Source of the DNA: STD2-102 sp964414205
Lineage (GTDB): Bacteria > Bacillota > Clostridia > Christensenellales > CAG-917
DNA: 29,340 nt
Direction: 5' to 3'
NCBI GenBank assembly: GCA_964414205.1
Contig: CAYPVP010000011.1
Coordinates: forward strand, 1-29,340
The notes below the pieces were generated by a model that had not been told where the DNA came from, made no database searches, and saw only the letters and a program-made list of their open reading frames with translations. Positions 8,281-15,811 of the stretch are shown here, piece after piece. The position numbers and the translations under genes are program-made. Numbering within the stretch: position 1 is the first letter of the stretch; each line of letters begins with the position of its first letter.

Positions 8281-8658
8281 ATGGCATATATAATTGACAA
8301 AACAAAATGCGCCGAATGTGGCTACTGTGAATATCTTTGCGTTTTTGATGCAGTTTCGCAAACCAATGAAGGTTATTTTCAAATAGACACCGAAAAATGC
8401 AAAAGTTGTGGTCAATGTGCAGAAGGTTGCATTGCTGATGCCATAACATTTGACAAAATGTCAAAACGCATTCAAAAAGTTGAAATCGACAAAACGGCTT
8501 GCATTGGTTGTTCATTGTGCAGTCGAAATTGCAAAGTCCACGCCATCACAGGTGTCATCAAATCGCCATATGAAATTGACCAAAAAAAATGTATCCATTG
8601 TGGGGTTTGTGTTTCAACATGCAAGAAAAATGCAATCAATGCAATTTATGAAAACTAA
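8281..8658 (+). CDS. Polyferredoxin-type protein with four [4Fe-4S] binding motifs
   Basis: A 125-residue soluble protein. I chose the ATG at 8281 because GAGG lies just upstream; an earlier in-frame start has no ribosome binding site. It holds four evenly spaced CxxCxxCxxxC motifs: Cys10/13/16/20, 40/43/46/50, 74/77/80/84 and 104/107/110/114. This suggests two fused bacterial 2[4Fe-4S] ferredoxins and a four-cluster electron wire. The proline that normally follows the fourth cysteine is Val, Ile, Lys and Lys here. The redox partner is unknown, and no oxidoreductase gene is adjacent. It may be an electron carrier for anaerobic metabolism or work with the NifX-like protein nearby; that link is inference. 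No membrane segment is present. Confidence 0.9.
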   Translation: MAYIIDKTKCAECGYCEYLCVFDAVSQTNEGYFQIDTEKCKSCGQCAEGCIADAITFDKMSKRIQKVEIDKTACIGCSLCSRNCKVHAITGVIKSPYEIDQKKCIHCGVCVSTCKKNAINAIYEN

Positions 8659-8755
8659 CACATAAGGCAAATTTAACAAAAGAATTGCAAAAGACAATGT
8701 GCCAAAAACGCTAACTGAACTGCAAAAAGAAAACTTTTCTCAATTGAAAAAAAAC

Positions 8756-8790
8756 ATGATATGACTTTTTCCACAAAATCATATCATTTT
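8756..8790 (+). terminator. Possible terminator of the ferredoxin gene
   Basis: Inverted repeat ATGATATGA / TCATATCAT (8756-8764 with 8779-8787), 14-nt loop, followed by only a short T run. It is the best hairpin in the AT-rich 320-bp gap after the ferredoxin (8659-8979), which otherwise shows nothing I can name. Confidence 0.4.
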
Positions 8791-8972
8791 GAATCAACAA
8801 AAACAAAATTATCAACCAAATTGAAAAACTAAACTGACAAAATAAACTTCAAACTATTTTTTCAAACCCAATTATCATAGCAAACAAAAAAATTAAAAAA
8901 ATAATACAAGTACAAAAACAGATAAAACAACTTAATAAATTAAATAAACAAAATAAAACAAATTCATTTTGC

Positions 8973-9006
8973 AACAGTTCTAATCGGAACTGTTGTTTTC
9001 TTTTTT
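8973..9006 (+). terminator. Terminator-like hairpin overlapping the 3' end of the DUF134 gene
   Basis: Stem AACAGTTC / GAACTGTT with a 6-nt loop, followed on the plus strand by GTTTTCTTTTTT. It could stop rightward transcription before it runs into the convergent DUF134 gene. On the minus strand it lacks a T run, so it would be poor for DUF134 itself. Confidence 0.45.
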
Positions 9007-9345
9007 CAAACATCTTCTATGATTGCAAGTTTCACAACCACACCACCCATCTCCACTGCAAAGTTCAAAATCTCCACCTGAAATTTTCAATGGCAAGTTT
9101 TCCACGAGCATTTCAGAAAGTTTTTTCCTTGCTGATGTATAGATTGCTTGAACTGTTGTTCTTGCAACACCCAAAAACTTGCCTGCTTCTTCTTGCGTCA
9201 ATCCTTCATTGTCAATCAAACGAATTGTTTCATATTCATCAATCGTCATTTCCACAACACGACTGTTCTTTTTGCAACCGTTCGGAACAAACTTATCATT
9301 TGCAGGCAAATCACAAACTCTGCGCCATTTTTTTGGTCTAGACAT
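8980..9345 (-). CDS. DUF134 family DNA-binding protein
   Basis: A 121-residue protein of the DUF134 family, recognised by the N-terminus MSRPKKWRRVC, the block MTIDEYETIRLIDNEGLTQEEAG and a sigma-factor-like helix-turn-helix (about 47-75, AGKFLGVARTTVQ). The C-terminal part is Cys-rich (Cys96, 102, 104, 107, 112), which suggests a metal or Fe-S sensor region. Family members are thought to be regulators and usually sit beside NifX/NifB-like and ferredoxin-ATPase genes in anaerobes. Here it stands alone but within 3 kb of such genes. The start has GGGAGAG upstream. The target genes are unknown. Confidence 0.9.
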   Translation of the reverse strand: MSRPKKWRRVCDLPANDKFVPNGCKKNSRVVEMTIDEYETIRLIDNEGLTQEEAGKFLGVARTTVQAIYTSARKKLSEMLVENLPLKISGGDFELCSGDGWCGCETCNHRRCLKKENNSSD

Positions 9346-9414
9346 TTTCTCTCCCAGATTATTTTTCTATTCTACAATTTTTCAAATGAAATTTGATTGT
9401 CACCCAAAACCAAG

Positions 9415-9545
9415 TTTTTGCTTTGGCTTTTTGCTTTTGCTTTTGCTTTTGCTTTGGCTTTTGGCTTTTGCTTTTGCTTTGGCTTTGGCTTTTGACTTTG
9501 GATTTTGGATTTGGCTTTTGGCTTTTGGCTTTTTATTTATTTTTT
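9415..9545 (+). repeat. Degenerate hexamer/heptamer low-complexity array (GCTTTT / GGCTTTT)
   Basis: About 130 bp of imperfect head-to-tail units TTTTGC, TTTGGC and TTTTGGC lie between the DUF134 start and the HAD gene end. ORFs crossing it encode only Phe/Leu/Trp/Ala runs, with no ribosome binding site, so I do not call a gene. It may be a slippage-prone minisatellite. Confidence 0.85.
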
Positions 9546-9594
9546 AACTTTTATCTTTTTGCTATTTGCAAGCAATCACAAATTTTTTTTGATT

Positions 9595-10404
9595 TTAAAT
9601 TTGCAAAATTTCTTTCTCAACAAATTTGGCAAGTCCGTCATCATCAACCGATTGGCAAACAAAATCTGCTCGTTTTTTCAGTTCACGATTTCCATTGGAC
9701 ATGGCAACTCCAATTCCTGAAAAATCAAACATTGATTTGTCATTTTCCGAATCGCCAAAAGATACAATTTCATTTTTTTCAATGCCATATTTTTGAGCAA
9801 GTGTTTCAATTGCTGAACCTTTTGAAACGCCTTTTTTTGTATAATTGAGCAAGTATTTGTCGCAAAGTCCAATTTCAAATTTGTCTTGAAAGTGTTTTCT
9901 TGAAATTCTTTTCAAATATTCAATATATTTTGGGTTGTATGACCCAACAATGACTTGGGCAACTTCCATCTGCAAAACTTCTTGTTTGAAAAAGTCCCTG
10001 GTTTTGGAGATTGGACAATTTACATTTCTTTTCAACAATTTTTCAATCTTTCCCATGTGGCTGACAATCAACTGCGAAGTGTCGGCAAAATATATGTGAT
10101 TAGATTTTAATTTCAAAAAACGCAAAATATCTTTCAACTCATCAGAAGACAAACATTTTGAATTCAAAATTTCTCCTGTTTGCAAATCATGTATGATTGC
10201 TCCTTGATTTGTGATGACTTCTGCTTTCAGTCCCAAATTCTTTGCATATGGAGCGATTCCAGCATATGGTCTTGTTGTGCAAATTACAAATTTTCCACCA
10301 CCATCGACAAATTTACGCATCGCATTTTTAGTTCTCTCTGAAACATTCTTTTTTTTGTCACAAAGTGTATTGTCAAAATCTGAAACAATCATTTTGCATG
10401 TCAT
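9595..10404 (-). CDS. HAD superfamily hydrolase, Cof type (IIB)
   Basis: A 269-residue Cof-type phosphatase. I chose the ATG at 10404 because GGAGGA lies 10 bases upstream; an earlier in-frame start lies within the promoter. Motif I is VSDFDNTL with Asp9 and Asp11, motif II is the CTTRPY block, and motif IV is SFGDSENDKSMF, with the C2-type cap between. Such enzymes remove phosphate from sugar phosphates, flavins or pyridoxal phosphate, and the substrate cannot be told from sequence. It is a single gene with its own promoter. Confidence 0.9.
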   Translation of the reverse strand: MTCKMIVSDFDNTLCDKKKNVSERTKNAMRKFVDGGGKFVICTTRPYAGIAPYAKNLGLKAEVITNQGAIIHDLQTGEILNSKCLSSDELKDILRFLKLKSNHIYFADTSQLIVSHMGKIEKLLKRNVNCPISKTRDFFKQEVLQMEVAQVIVGSYNPKYIEYLKRISRKHFQDKFEIGLCDKYLLNYTKKGVSKGSAIETLAQKYGIEKNEIVSFGDSENDKSMFDFSGIGVAMSNGNRELKKRADFVCQSVDDDGLAKFVEKEILQI

Positions 10405-10443
10405 TTTTGCACTTTCCTCCAATTCTAAAATCGTAACTACTAT

Positions 10444-10473
10444 ATTATAACACCAAAATGTTTTTAAAAACAT
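10444..10473 (-). promoter_or_regulatory. Extended -10 promoter with overlapping 16-bp palindrome (Cof HAD gene)
   Basis: On the minus strand TGTTATAAT (the -10 TATAAT is 10444-10449) lacks a good -35. A perfect palindrome ATGTTTTTAAAAACAT (10458-10473) covers the spacer and -35 position, as an operator would. Confidence 0.5.
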
Positions 10474-10493
10474 AAAAGTTTTGTTGCGCAATC

Positions 10494-10522
10494 AAAAAAA
10501 CTTGCTTTCGCAAGTTTTTTTT
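10494..10522. terminator. Bidirectional intrinsic terminator (M20 peptidase gene)
   Basis: A-run, CTTGC, TTTC tetraloop, GCAAG and a T-run: a 12-bp stem if the A/T flanks pair. It lies 18 bp past the M20 stop codon on the minus strand. The gap holds a tandem copy of TTGGCACTATC. Confidence 0.85.
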
Positions 10523-10540
10523 GGCACTATCTTGGCACTA

Positions 10541-11806
10541 TCAATATTTTTGAAAGTTGACAAGCAATTTGCAATAAAACTCAACAGCCTTGCAAACTGA
10601 TTCTTCAAATATAAATTCATTTGGGTTGTGAACAGTCGATATAATTTCATTTGTCATTATCAGTGGAGCAAAGCGAATCACCGTGTCAACAACATTTCCA
10701 AACTGTCTAGCATCTGTTCCACCAAAAATTATAAACGGCGTTGGTTCGGTTTCTTCAAAAACTTCAACAACTGTTTTTTCAATCAGTTTTACGCCATCAG
10801 CATTGAAGTCAGTTGGTTTTGGAGCAATTCTGACATTGTCAATTTTTGCTTCTATGCCACATTTTTTTGCATATTCAACAATTTTTCTTGTCAAAATTTC
10901 AATGCCATGATAATAGGTGCAAAGAACATTCATCACTTCATTTCCATTTTCATCAACACTGAAACGATAACTTGGAGCAACCATTGCTCCACCTTCTTTG
11001 CTAAATTTTGGAAGCAATTTTACAAGAAGATTTTTTATCGAGTCAAAATGTTTGAAAATTCCTTGCATAGGTGACTTCATTTTTGGAGTCATTCGCTTGA
11101 ACATTTCTTCAACTTCGGCAGGAAATGCGTTTTGAACAAATTTTTGTTTTTGCACTTTCTTTTTGAACTTTTCAAGTTTTTTTGCGTCGCCTTTCAAAAA
11201 CAGTTTTGAAGCACTTCTTTCGCTCATTGCAATCATTGCAAATCGTCCATCAATAAAACTCATAGGCTGGTCAAGAACTGCACCACCTTCATCAACCAAC
11301 AACGCTGGTTTTATGTTGTGGTCTGCAAAATATTTTGCCATCAAAACAGCATCTTTTCCACCAACTTCTTCTCTTGACGAAGACAGCAAATAGACATCTG
11401 ATTTTGGTTTGAACCCATCATCAATCAATTTTTCAACTGCTTCCAAAAATGCACAGAGCGAACTTTTGGTGTCAGCCGTTCCTCTTCCAAAAATTTTTCC
11501 GTTTTCAACATCACCACTGAATGGTTCTCTGCTCCAATCTTGTCCTTCAACATTTGCAACATCCAAATGGCTCATCAAAGCAATTGGACTTTTTTGTTTG
11601 TCTTCTCCACGCCAAACAATCATCAACCCACCATCAAATTCATCAACAAATTCGCAAGTTTTGACAATGTTTGGAAATCTATTCTTTACATAAGCATGAA
11701 ATTCATCAACACATTTTGTTCTTTCATCATCTGAAATTGAAATTGTAGGAATTTTTACCATTTGTGACAAAGTTTCTACATATCTTTTTTTATCAAATAC
11801 ACCCAT
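10541..11806 (-). CDS. M20 family metallopeptidase/amidohydrolase
   Basis: A 421-residue M20-type zinc hydrolase. I chose the ATG at 11806 because GAGGAG sits 7 bases upstream; a TTG six codons earlier overlaps that region. Metal and catalytic residues are visible: MSHLDVA (His80, Asp82), GRGTADTK (Asp112), SSREEVGG (Glu146, Glu147), LLVDEGG (Asp172 or Glu173) and a late STVHNPNE histidine. A lid or dimerisation domain lies between about 185 and 310. There is no signal peptide, so it is cytoplasmic. It probably trims peptides or N-acyl amino acids, but the substrate is not assignable. It has its own promoter and terminator. Confidence 0.9.
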   Translation of the reverse strand: MGVFDKKRYVETLSQMVKIPTISISDDERTKCVDEFHAYVKNRFPNIVKTCEFVDEFDGGLMIVWRGEDKQKSPIALMSHLDVANVEGQDWSREPFSGDVENGKIFGRGTADTKSSLCAFLEAVEKLIDDGFKPKSDVYLLSSSREEVGGKDAVLMAKYFADHNIKPALLVDEGGAVLDQPMSFIDGRFAMIAMSERSASKLFLKGDAKKLEKFKKKVQKQKFVQNAFPAEVEEMFKRMTPKMKSPMQGIFKHFDSIKNLLVKLLPKFSKEGGAMVAPSYRFSVDENGNEVMNVLCTYYHGIEILTRKIVEYAKKCGIEAKIDNVRIAPKPTDFNADGVKLIEKTVVEVFEETEPTPFIIFGGTDARQFGNVVDTVIRFAPLIMTNEIISTVHNPNEFIFEESVCKAVEFYCKLLVNFQKY

Positions 11807-11834
11807 TTTTTTCTCCTCGAACAATTCAATAAAA

Positions 11835-11863
11835 AGTATAGCAAACTTAATTTACTAAATCAA
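11835..11863 (-). promoter_or_regulatory. Probable promoter of the M20 peptidase
   Basis: On the minus strand TTGATT (11858-11863), a 17-bp spacer and TATACT (11835-11840), close upstream of the ATG at 11806. Confidence 0.65.
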
Positions 11864-11879
11864 TGCTAATTGTAAAAAT

Positions 11880-12205
11880 ATAGCAATTCTTATTTTTATT
11901 GTACTTTTTGTTTTCTGTTTTTTAATTCACTTCTTATTTTCAGTTTTCGATTTTACTTTTTGTATTCCGTTCTTGTTTTTCGTTTTCGGTTTTTTTTGTT
12001 TTCATTTATTCTTTTCGGTTTTCATTTTCGGTTTTCAAATCTGGGTTTTGGTTTTTTAATATCATTCTCTTTCTAAACTTCAATTATATTTTTTGCTTTC
12101 TATTTGCAATTTCTACTTTCATTTTGATTTTCAATTATTTTTTTTGCAATATTTTTTTCAATTTCAAATGTTGCACAAAAACAAATTTTTGTTTACAATT
12201 TTTTT
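11880..12205. repeat. T-rich low-complexity spacer with degenerate TTTTCGGTTTTCA units
   Basis: The gap between the divergent M20 and transporter genes. The plus strand is T-rich with repeated words TTTTCGGTTTTC, clearest at 11995-12040. No ORF has a ribosome binding site. It is similar in texture to 1-240 and 9415-9545. Confidence 0.7.
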
Positions 12206-12211
12206 TTACCA

Positions 12212-12240
12212 TTGACACAAGCCAACTTTTTTTATATACT
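12212..12240 (+). promoter_or_regulatory. Strong sigma-A promoter of the symporter gene
   Basis: Perfect -35 TTGACA (12212-12217), a 17-bp spacer and TATACT (12235-12240), 26 bp before the ATG. Confidence 0.8.
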
Positions 12241-12266
12241 CCTATTATAAAATTTAGGAATATATT

Positions 12267-13769
12267 ATGGCAAAAAAACAAATGACAACAAGCAAAACAC
12301 TGCAATATTTTGCTTGTGACCTTGCAAAAGGTCTTTTCACTGGTATGGTTGCAAACTATTTGGTCTACATAATGTTGCCAAAGGCTGGAAATCTTTCAAT
12401 GACTCCTTTACTTCCAGAATCAAAATTTTTAGGATTCTTGACTGTTCTTTCCATTATCACTTTGATTTCAAAATTGGTTGATGCTTTTTCAGACCCAATT
12501 GTCGCAAACTTGTCTGACAAATCAAAAAATCCAAGAGGACGCCGAATTCCATTGATGCAATGGTCGGCAATTCCATATGCGCTGTGTTGCTGTGCGATTT
12601 TCTTTGCGCCTTTTGCAGAAAAATCTGTTGGAAATGCTGTTTGGGTTGGCATTTTTATGGTTTTATATTTCATATTCTACACAATCTATTCAATTCCACA
12701 AAGAGCCCTTGTTCCAGAAATTATACCTGATGAAAAGCAACGTGTCACTGCCTACACAATCAGCACAATTTTCTTTATGGGTGGAAGTGGCATTGCATAC
12801 ACGGCAGAATTTTTGGTGAGTTTCATTGTCAAAAGTGGCATGGCTGAAATTTGGGCATGGAGAATCATTTTTGGAATCTTCACCTTGATTGGAATTTCAC
12901 TTTTGCTTTTGAGTGCGTTCTGCATGAAAGAAAAAGATTATGTAAACGATACAAAAATTCCGAATGAAAACTTTTTCAAATCATTTAAAATTGTTGTAAA
13001 AAACAAACAATTTATGATTGCAACATTTGCTGATTTGTTCAACTACATTGCAATGGCATTTTTTCAATCAACCATGTTCATCTATCTCAGCGACTTGCTA
13101 AACTTGCAATCAGGTCAATCAATGTTTGTTCTGATTCCTGCAATTGCAACAGCAATGCTATTCTTTCCAATCATTGTCAAAGTTGCAAAAACAAAATCTA
13201 AAAAAATCCCGTTGCTTGTTGCAAGTGCCTTGTTCACAGTCTTGTTTGGTGTCATCTACTTTGGTGACATAATTTCACAAACGGTCAGTCCTTTGGTTGC
13301 AGGAATTGGCATGGGACTCATCATTGCCTATCCATTTGCAGCAATCAACATCATTCCACAAACAATCATTGCAGACATAATTCAAGAAGACACTTTGAGA
13401 ACTGGCGCAAACAGAGAAGGAATTTTTTCAGCAGCAAAAACTTTTCTTGAAAAAGTTGCCTATGCAGTTGCATGGTTGCTTGTTCCAATCATTTTGTCGA
13501 TTGGTTCAAATGATTTTGGTGCAGCAAGAACTTTGTTTGGAATCAAATTGACAGGACCAATTGCAGCATTTTTCTCATTGATTTCTTTTGTAATAATGCT
13601 TTTCTATGATGAAAAAAATGTTATGAAATCACTCCGTTCACTACGCATGAAACAAAAAATTGAAAATGGTGAAATTGTTTCGCCTGAACTCATGCTTCAA
13701 ACCTCCGATGCCAACAATGAAACAATCAATCTTTTGGCAAATGTAAGTGAAGAAGAAAACGAGTTTTGA
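12267..13769 (+). CDS. MFS transporter of the GPH (glycoside-pentoside-hexuronide:cation symporter) type
   Basis: A 500-residue integral membrane protein with about 12 hydrophobic helices. The MelB/GPH signature follows the second helix: LVDAFSDPIVANLSD, then a short basic loop NPRGRRIPLM. The mid-protein loop (about 225-250) is charged, as in this family. Members import sugars or glycosides with Na+ or H+. The substrate is unknown because no glycosidase or kinase gene is beside it; the M20 peptidase is divergent. The C-terminal tail (about 455-500) is acidic and lacks an EIIA domain, so it is not a LacS-type fusion. The ribosome binding site AGGA is 7 bases upstream. A clean terminator follows, so it is a single-gene unit. 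Confidence 0.88.
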   Translation: MAKKQMTTSKTLQYFACDLAKGLFTGMVANYLVYIMLPKAGNLSMTPLLPESKFLGFLTVLSIITLISKLVDAFSDPIVANLSDKSKNPRGRRIPLMQWSAIPYALCCCAIFFAPFAEKSVGNAVWVGIFMVLYFIFYTIYSIPQRALVPEIIPDEKQRVTAYTISTIFFMGGSGIAYTAEFLVSFIVKSGMAEIWAWRIIFGIFTLIGISLLLLSAFCMKEKDYVNDTKIPNENFFKSFKIVVKNKQFMIATFADLFNYIAMAFFQSTMFIYLSDLLNLQSGQSMFVLIPAIATAMLFFPIIVKVAKTKSKKIPLLVASALFTVLFGVIYFGDIISQTVSPLVAGIGMGLIIAYPFAAINIIPQTIIADIIQEDTLRTGANREGIFSAAKTFLEKVAYAVAWLLVPIILSIGSNDFGAARTLFGIKLTGPIAAFFSLISFVIMLFYDEKNVMKSLRSLRMKQKIENGEIVSPELMLQTSDANNETINLLANVSEEENEF

Positions 13770-13837
13770 TTGCCTAAAACAGCCAATGAAAAATGGTATA
13801 AACAAGTTTCAAATTAAAACAATACAAATCAAACCAA

Positions 13838-13868
13838 AAAAGCCCCACTCATTTGAGTGGGGTTTTAA
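13838..13868 (+). terminator. Intrinsic terminator of the symporter gene
   Basis: Perfect CCCCACTCA / TGAGTGGGG stem (13843-13851 with 13854-13862), preceded by A's and followed by TTTT. It is the most GC-rich hairpin in the window. Confidence 0.9.
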
Positions 13869-14074
13869 TTTATAATGCAAATAAATTTCAATAAAAAAAA
13901 TTCATAAACTATGTTAATTTTAAAATTTTTGAAAAAATGAATGGCAAATTTTTTAAAATAAAATTGTTTAAAATAGAATTGCGAATCAAAACTAAAAATG
14001 CTAAAAAATAAATTACTAAAAAGAAATGTAAAAATGTAAATTCACATAGAATATTAAGACATTTTTGCATGGTG
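13869..14074. other. AT-rich spacer, no gene seen
   Basis: Convergent gap between the symporter and the chromate-transporter pair. Its only structure is a tandem pair of 15-mers, TTTAAAATAAAATTG and TTTAAAATAGAATTG (13952-13981). No clear minus-strand terminator is seen. Confidence 0.4.
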
Positions 14075-14662
14075 TCAAATTGGAATCACGGAATAGAACA
14101 ACAAACCTCCACATGCTGACAACAAAATGATAAAAATAGGATGCAAAGTCTTGCCTTTAAATTTTATGAACGACACAATAAACAAGCCTACAAAAAGCCC
14201 TAAACCAATCCAATCTACATTTTGCAACTGTGCAATTTTGAATATAGAATCGATTGAGAAAATGACTTGCAAAAACAAGCCCAAGAAAACAGAAAACAAC
14301 AGCCCCACAACTCCTGCTCTGACTCCACCAAAAACTTCTTTTACAAGTGGCTTTTGCATCTGCTTTGAAAACAATTTTACAATCAAGACGATGATGACAA
14401 ATGAAGGCAACACCACTCCCAAAGTGGCAACCACACCACCTGCGATTCCTGCAACTTCAATTCCTGCAAAAGTGGCGATGTTGATTGCAAATGGACCAGG
14501 AGTGCTTTCTGCAATGGCAATGAAGTCAATCATCATTTCATTTGTAAGCCAGCCTTTGTTGACAACTTCTGTCATAATCAAAGGAATCATTGCTTGTCCA
14601 CCACCAATTGTGAACAAACCAATTTTGAAAAAAGTCCAAAACAATGACAGGAATATGTTCAT
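14075..14662 (-). CDS. Chromate transporter (short CHR family), second subunit
   Basis: A 195-residue membrane protein, one CHR domain. It carries the family motifs FFKIGLFTIGGGQAMIPL near the N-terminus and ESTPGPFAINIATFAG in the middle, with about six hydrophobic helices. Its start overlaps the stop of the upstream CHR gene (ATGA), and GGAGGA lies 8 bases upstream, so the two are translationally coupled. Such tandem short ChrA proteins are thought to form an antiparallel pair exporting chromate. In anaerobes the true substrate may be another oxyanion, and the name should be taken as a family label. Confidence 0.92.
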   Translation of the reverse strand: MNIFLSLFWTFFKIGLFTIGGGQAMIPLIMTEVVNKGWLTNEMMIDFIAIAESTPGPFAINIATFAGIEVAGIAGGVVATLGVVLPSFVIIVLIVKLFSKQMQKPLVKEVFGGVRAGVVGLLFSVFLGLFLQVIFSIDSIFKIAQLQNVDWIGLGLFVGLFIVSFIKFKGKTLHPIFIILLSACGGLLFYSVIPI

Positions 14663-15462
14663 TTTTCATTTCCTCCATCATTTTTGTTTTCAGATTTTTC
14701 ATCTCTATGAAACTTTTGACAAAGTGATGTAGATTCATTTTTGTCTTTATTTTTTGAATTAGATTTTAACAATTTATGTTTCACGTTATCAGTTTTCAAA
14801 TCTTCTTGAATTTTGACAACATTCGCACCTTCAATCAAGTTTTCAATGCAAATTTGTCTTTCCTGTTGTGCGTTTTCAACTTGCACCATAAGATTGCGTT
14901 TTTGTTTGCCTGAAATTGAAGCATACAGCAACATAAAAACAAAAATTCCAAGCAAAATGTAAATTACATTTATGTTTGAAAAAAATGACAAACAAAATGT
15001 AACAACTAAAATTGGAACTGAAATCCAATCTTTTTTTACAGTTTTGAGAAATTTGATGACTGCTTGTGCAATCAAAACCAAAACTCCAACCCTGACACCC
15101 TTGAACGCTCGAACAACCCATATGTTTGTTTTGACAACATCAATGACATAGGACAACGCAAGCACAATCAAAAAAGCAGGCAAAACAACACCAAATGTTG
15201 CAACAATTCCCCCGAAAATGCCACCTAGTTTTGTCCCTAGAAAAGTTGCAATGTTGATTGCGATTGCACCTGGTGTTGACTCACCAATCGCAAAAATGTC
15301 CAGCAATTCTTCTCGTGTCAGCCACTTTTTTTTGTCAACAAATTCTCTCTCAATCAAAGTGAGCATTGCATAGCCACCACCAAAAGAAATTGCACCTATC
15401 TTGAAAAAGGTGAAAAATAGTTGCATCCAAATTTTAAATTTTTCTTTTATTGTTGGTTTCAT
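14659..15462 (-). CDS. Chromate transporter (short CHR family), first subunit with long hydrophilic tail
   Basis: A 267-residue protein. Residues 1-185 are a complete CHR domain (FFKIGAISFGGGYAMLTL and ESTPGAIAINIATFLG). The last 75 or so residues are a charged, low-complexity tail rich in Lys, Asn, Glu and Asp, not typical of CHR subunits, and absent from the partner encoded downstream. The start lacks a good Shine-Dalgarno sequence. A TATAAT-type promoter lies only about 20 bp upstream, so the leader is very short. It forms a two-gene operon with the second CHR gene. Confidence 0.9.
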   Translation of the reverse strand: MKPTIKEKFKIWMQLFFTFFKIGAISFGGGYAMLTLIEREFVDKKKWLTREELLDIFAIGESTPGAIAINIATFLGTKLGGIFGGIVATFGVVLPAFLIVLALSYVIDVVKTNIWVVRAFKGVRVGVLVLIAQAVIKFLKTVKKDWISVPILVVTFCLSFFSNINVIYILLGIFVFMLLYASISGKQKRNLMVQVENAQQERQICIENLIEGANVVKIQEDLKTDNVKHKLLKSNSKNKDKNESTSLCQKFHRDEKSENKNDGGNEK

Positions 15463-15479
15463 CGTTGCATCTCTGACTA

Positions 15480-15509
15480 ATTATAAACACATTTTGCGTT
15501 TCTCTACAA
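15480..15509 (-). promoter_or_regulatory. Probable promoter of the CHR pair
   Basis: On the minus strand TTGTAG (15504-15509), an 18-bp spacer and perfect TATAAT (15480-15485). The expected start site is about 12 nt before the ATG. Confidence 0.55.
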
Positions 15510-15783
15510 TGCTTTTTTCGTATTTTGCAAAAACATAATTTTAAAATCTGATGCGAATATTTTCCAAACATCAAAATTTCTATAAAATCAAAAAATTTAT
15601 ACTGAAAACGCAATTTCTTTGCAAAACAAAGCAACTTGCAATTTGCAAAAATGTTTGCCTAGAAAAATATTCTGAAAAAAGTTTTTCAGCCATTTTTACA
15701 GCATTTTTTATAGTGATTTTTGCAAGGCTATTGCAACTAGAAACCGACTTGCAAAAAATAAATTACTAGCCTCAAAATGGCAT
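15510..15783. other. AT-rich spacer, no gene seen
   Basis: Together with its flanks this is a gap of about 340 bp between the CHR promoter and the end of the thiamine operon. I see neither an ORF with a ribosome binding site nor a conserved RNA. Confidence 0.4.
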
Positions 15784-15811
15784 AAAAAATAATGCCCGAA
15801 AGCATTATTTT
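15784..15811 (-). terminator. Intrinsic terminator of the thiamine operon
   Basis: Stem AAAATAATGC / GCATTATTTT (15786-15795 with 15802-15811), 6-nt loop, followed on the minus strand by T's. The stem overlaps the last codons and stop of the HAD gene. Confidence 0.75.

Noticed and set aside
9393..9848. A 151-codon Phe/Leu/Trp-rich frame that looks like a membrane protein
   Set aside because: It is made by the hexamer repeat and then runs antisense through the HAD gene; there is no ribosome binding site.
14127..14732. A 201-codon open frame on the plus strand
   Set aside because: It lies antisense to the two CHR transporter genes, has no ribosome binding site and encodes a Thr/Pro/Asn-rich string typical of a mirror frame.
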